Assembly (NCBI GenBank): GCA_938018155.1
Contig: CALIIG010000120.1
Span: forward strand, 1-15,769
DNA from: an uncultured Prevotella sp.
GTDB taxonomy: Bacteria > Bacteroidota > Bacteroidia > Bacteroidales > Bacteroidaceae
Direction: 5' to 3'
Length of the DNA stretch: 15,769 nt
The first letter of the stretch is position 1. Each line of letters opens with the position of its first letter. A model generated the notes under the pieces. The model ran no database searches. It was not told the DNA's origin and saw only the letters and a list, made by a program, of their open reading frames with translations. The position numbers and the translations under genes are program-made. Shown in pieces: positions 13,991 to 15,769 of this stretch.

Positions 13991-15370
13991 TTATCCAAAC
14001 AACAAACGCAAGGCTTCTTCTACTTTGGCTACAGGGTGTATCGCAATTTTAAAACGACCTTTCAATGCTTGTGCATTATTCTTTGGAACAATAATATTAC
14101 TAAAGCCTAATTTTTCTGCTTCGGCTATGCGTTGTTCTATACGACTAACTGGACGAACCTCGCCACTCAATCCAACCTCGCCTGCCATACACCAACCACT
14201 TTCAATAGGAGTATCGACGTTCGATGATAATACTGCAGCTATCACGCTTAAATCCATAGCCATATCCGTTATACGTAAACCGCCTGCTATATTCAGAAAC
14301 ACATCTTTTTGCATTAGTTTAAATCCAACACGCTTTTCAAGTACAGCAAGTAGCATATTCAACCGGCGCTGATCGAACCCAGTAGCCGAACGCTGTGGTG
14401 TTCCATAAGCTGCCGACGAAACAAGTGCTTGTGTTTCTACCAGAAACGGGCGCACACCTTCGATTGCACTTGATATGGCAACACCCGACAAGTCGCCGGG
14501 AGTATCGGTAAGCAACAATTCCGAAGGATTATTAACTGGTCGCAATCCATTTTGGCGCATCTCATATATTCCTAATTCAGAAGTAGAGCCAAAACGGTTT
14601 TTTATACTGCGCAAGATACGATACATATAGTGCTGGTCTCCCTCAAACTGTAACACAGTGTCTACAATATGCTCCAACACCTTCGGTCCTGCAATAGAAC
14701 CTTCCTTGTTGATATGTCCGATAAGAATAACAGGAATATTGCTCGATTTTGCTAATTGTAACAAAGCAGCCGCACTCTCTCGTATCTGTGAAATACTACC
14801 AGCACTACTTGCCACTGTTTCAGTAGACACTGTCTGTATAGAATCTATCACCAAAAGTTCGGGCTTAACATCTTTTATGCTGTTAAATATCTTTTCGATA
14901 GATGTCTCTGATAAGATAACTATGTTATTGGGAATAGTCTCTGAAATACGCAAAGCTCGCATCTTAATTTGTTGTGGACTCTCCTCTCCACTTACATAGA
15001 GCACCCTGCGGTCGGTCGATAATAGTGTCTGAAGTGTTAAAGTACTCTTCCCTATTCCTGGCTCACCACCTATCAACACCATACTTCCCACAACAAGTCC
15101 ACCACCAAGCACACGATTCAGCTCGTTGTCCTTCATATCAATACGAATCTCGTCTGTCGAGGAAACATCTCTAAGCGGTTGTGGCACATTTTGTTTTGCC
15201 ACACCAAACGTGTTAGAAACAAATGCTTTAGCACTACTAACACCCAAATCTGGAGCTATTCTAATTTGCTTAAATGTGTTCCATTCTCCACAATTAGGAC
15301 ATTTGCCTATCCACTTCGCGCTCTCTTGTCCACAGTTATCGCAGACGTATGCTATTCTGTCTTTTACCAT
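13991..15370 (-). CDS. radA: DNA repair protein RadA (Sms)
   Basis: RadA is a hexameric DnaB-like helicase that promotes branch migration during recombinational repair. The 459-residue length is normal. Domains in order: N-terminal C4 zinc finger with C10, C13, C24 and C27 (YVCDNCGQ...GKCPNCGEW); RecA-like ATPase with Walker A GEPGIGKS at 102-109 and Walker B LLVIDS at about 172-177; the RadA-specific KNRFG motif at 257-261; and a C-terminal Lon-protease-like domain (about 300-459, with RRLNMLLAVLEKR, AGEVGLSGEVRPV and GFSNIIVPK). The ATG at 15370 (minus strand) puts the zinc finger at the start, as in other members. It has its own promoter. Confidence 0.97.
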   Translation of the reverse strand: MVKDRIAYVCDNCGQESAKWIGKCPNCGEWNTFKQIRIAPDLGVSSAKAFVSNTFGVAKQNVPQPLRDVSSTDEIRIDMKDNELNRVLGGGLVVGSMVLIGGEPGIGKSTLTLQTLLSTDRRVLYVSGEESPQQIKMRALRISETIPNNIVILSETSIEKIFNSIKDVKPELLVIDSIQTVSTETVASSAGSISQIRESAAALLQLAKSSNIPVILIGHINKEGSIAGPKVLEHIVDTVLQFEGDQHYMYRILRSIKNRFGSTSELGIYEMRQNGLRPVNNPSELLLTDTPGDLSGVAISSAIEGVRPFLVETQALVSSAAYGTPQRSATGFDQRRLNMLLAVLEKRVGFKLMQKDVFLNIAGGLRITDMAMDLSVIAAVLSSNVDTPIESGWCMAGEVGLSGEVRPVSRIEQRIAEAEKLGFSNIIVPKNNAQALKGRFKIAIHPVAKVEEALRLLFG

Positions 15371-15380
15371 AATTATAGCA

Positions 15381-15411
15381 CAAAAGTAGTATTTTCTTTC
15401 GTTATTACAAA
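15381..15411 (-). promoter_or_regulatory. Promoter of radA
   Basis: Read on the minus strand, the -33 element TTTG (15411 to 15408) is followed 19 bases later by the -7 element TACTTTTG (15388 to 15381), a full consensus match. It is 10 bases before the radA ATG, so the leader is extremely short or absent. Confidence 0.7.
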
Positions 15412-15428
15412 ATTATTAATTACTTTTG
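15397..15428 (+). promoter_or_regulatory. Promoter of the divergent lipoprotein gene
   Basis: TACTTTTG (15421-15428) is a -7 match 13 bases before ATG 15442, with TTTC (15397-15400) 20 bases upstream as an imperfect -33. The element overlaps the radA promoter on the opposite strand (15381-15411), so the two may compete. Confidence 0.6.
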
Positions 15429-15441
15429 CAACATTAAGATT

Positions 15442-15769
15442 ATGTGTAGAATAAAGTATTTACTGCTTCTCACAGCCTTTATAATAATGGGCTGTCAGGT
15501 TTCGGAACAAGACGACTCGCTTATAGAGAAGCGCAAGAACAAAGTAGAGGAGGTGGCATACCAACGAGCATTTAAGGTCGGAGTTATGCCAACTATGGAC
15601 TGTTTGCCCATATTTTTGCTCAAAGACAGTGCACTTTATAATCCAGACGACATAGATATTCGACTAAAAGAATATACTTCTCAACGAGACTGTGATACTG
15701 CGATGATAAATGGCAGAGTACAAGCCGCTGTTACCGATTTGGTACAAGCCGAATATTTGAAAGAAGAGA
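15442..15769 (+). CDS. Lipoprotein resembling a periplasmic substrate-binding protein (cut by window end)
   Basis: The 109 visible codons start MCRIKYLLLLTAFIIMGC with a lipobox IMG-C18, so the product is a lipoprotein of the cell envelope. After a charged linker (about 19-42) the segment FKVGVMPTMDCLPIFLLKD begins a type II periplasmic-binding fold: K-V-G, then the first strand and helix. RVQAAVTDLVQAEYLK resembles the ligand-domain pattern of NitT/TauT-type ABC transporter substrate-binding proteins. The ligand cannot be told. The gene is divergent from radA and continues past the window; no partner permease is visible. Confidence 0.72.
   Translation, partial: MCRIKYLLLLTAFIIMGCQVSEQDDSLIEKRKNKVEEVAYQRAFKVGVMPTMDCLPIFLLKDSALYNPDDIDIRLKEYTSQRDCDTAMINGRVQAAVTDLVQAEYLKEE

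Noticed and set aside
13762..14052. 96-codon plus-strand open frame overlapping the radA end
   Set aside because: Tyr-, Leu- and Asn-rich low-complexity sequence from AT-rich DNA; it overlaps radA by 62 bases and has no promoter.

Overview
The window looks like chromosomal DNA of a Bacteroidales bacterium, most likely Prevotella or a close relative. Reasons: promoters match the Bacteroidetes -33 TTTG / -7 TAnnTTTG pattern, not the E. coli type; leaders are A-rich without clear Shine-Dalgarno sequences; the small Bacteroidetes-specific DUF4295 gene follows rpmB-rpmG; SerA and MetH are of an unusual short type that I associate with this phylum. Genus level is inference. Most genes are housekeeping genes. 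I see no transposase, phage gene or CRISPR array.

Layout. 1-65: the end of an array of GACGGCCGTC palindromes. 218-4172 (+): serC, serA, a DUF1015 protein and a YigZ/IMPACT-family protein. SerC and SerA are two of the three steps from 3-phosphoglycerate to serine, and the DUF1015 protein travels with them. 4270-4360: tRNA-Ser(CGA) with its own promoter and terminator. 4461-8221 (+): a DUF4375-like protein, smpB and metH, packed with overlapping or nearly touching ends; metH encodes a methionine synthase without the C-terminal reactivation domain. 8222-8836: a 615-base gap with hairpins and a second GACGGCCGTC array. 8837-9754 (+): an unrecognised lipoprotein. 9755-10033: a gap with possible remains of coding sequence. 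10034-12481 (+): map, tsaD and pncC.

12577-13370: a strong promoter, rpmB (bL28), rpmG (zinc-free bL33), the 52-residue DUF4295 protein (probably bL38) and a strong terminator. 13371-13990: a non-coding gap holding a third repeat element, exact 22-bp repeats of TAGATATCTA bounded by 11-bp inverted repeats. 13991-15370 (-): radA. From a shared divergent promoter region, a lipoprotein resembling a substrate-binding protein starts at 15442 and runs off the window.

The most unusual material is non-coding. Two repeat families of unrelated sequence (GACGGCCGTC and TAGATATCTA) share one layout: a 10-bp perfect palindrome, a 12-bp spacer and a 22-bp period (occasionally 23), close to two turns of DNA, always in intergenic gaps. 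This suggests arrays of protein binding sites or a class of small intergenic elements. Protein-level oddities are the Lys that replaces the catalytic His in SerA and the truncated MetH.
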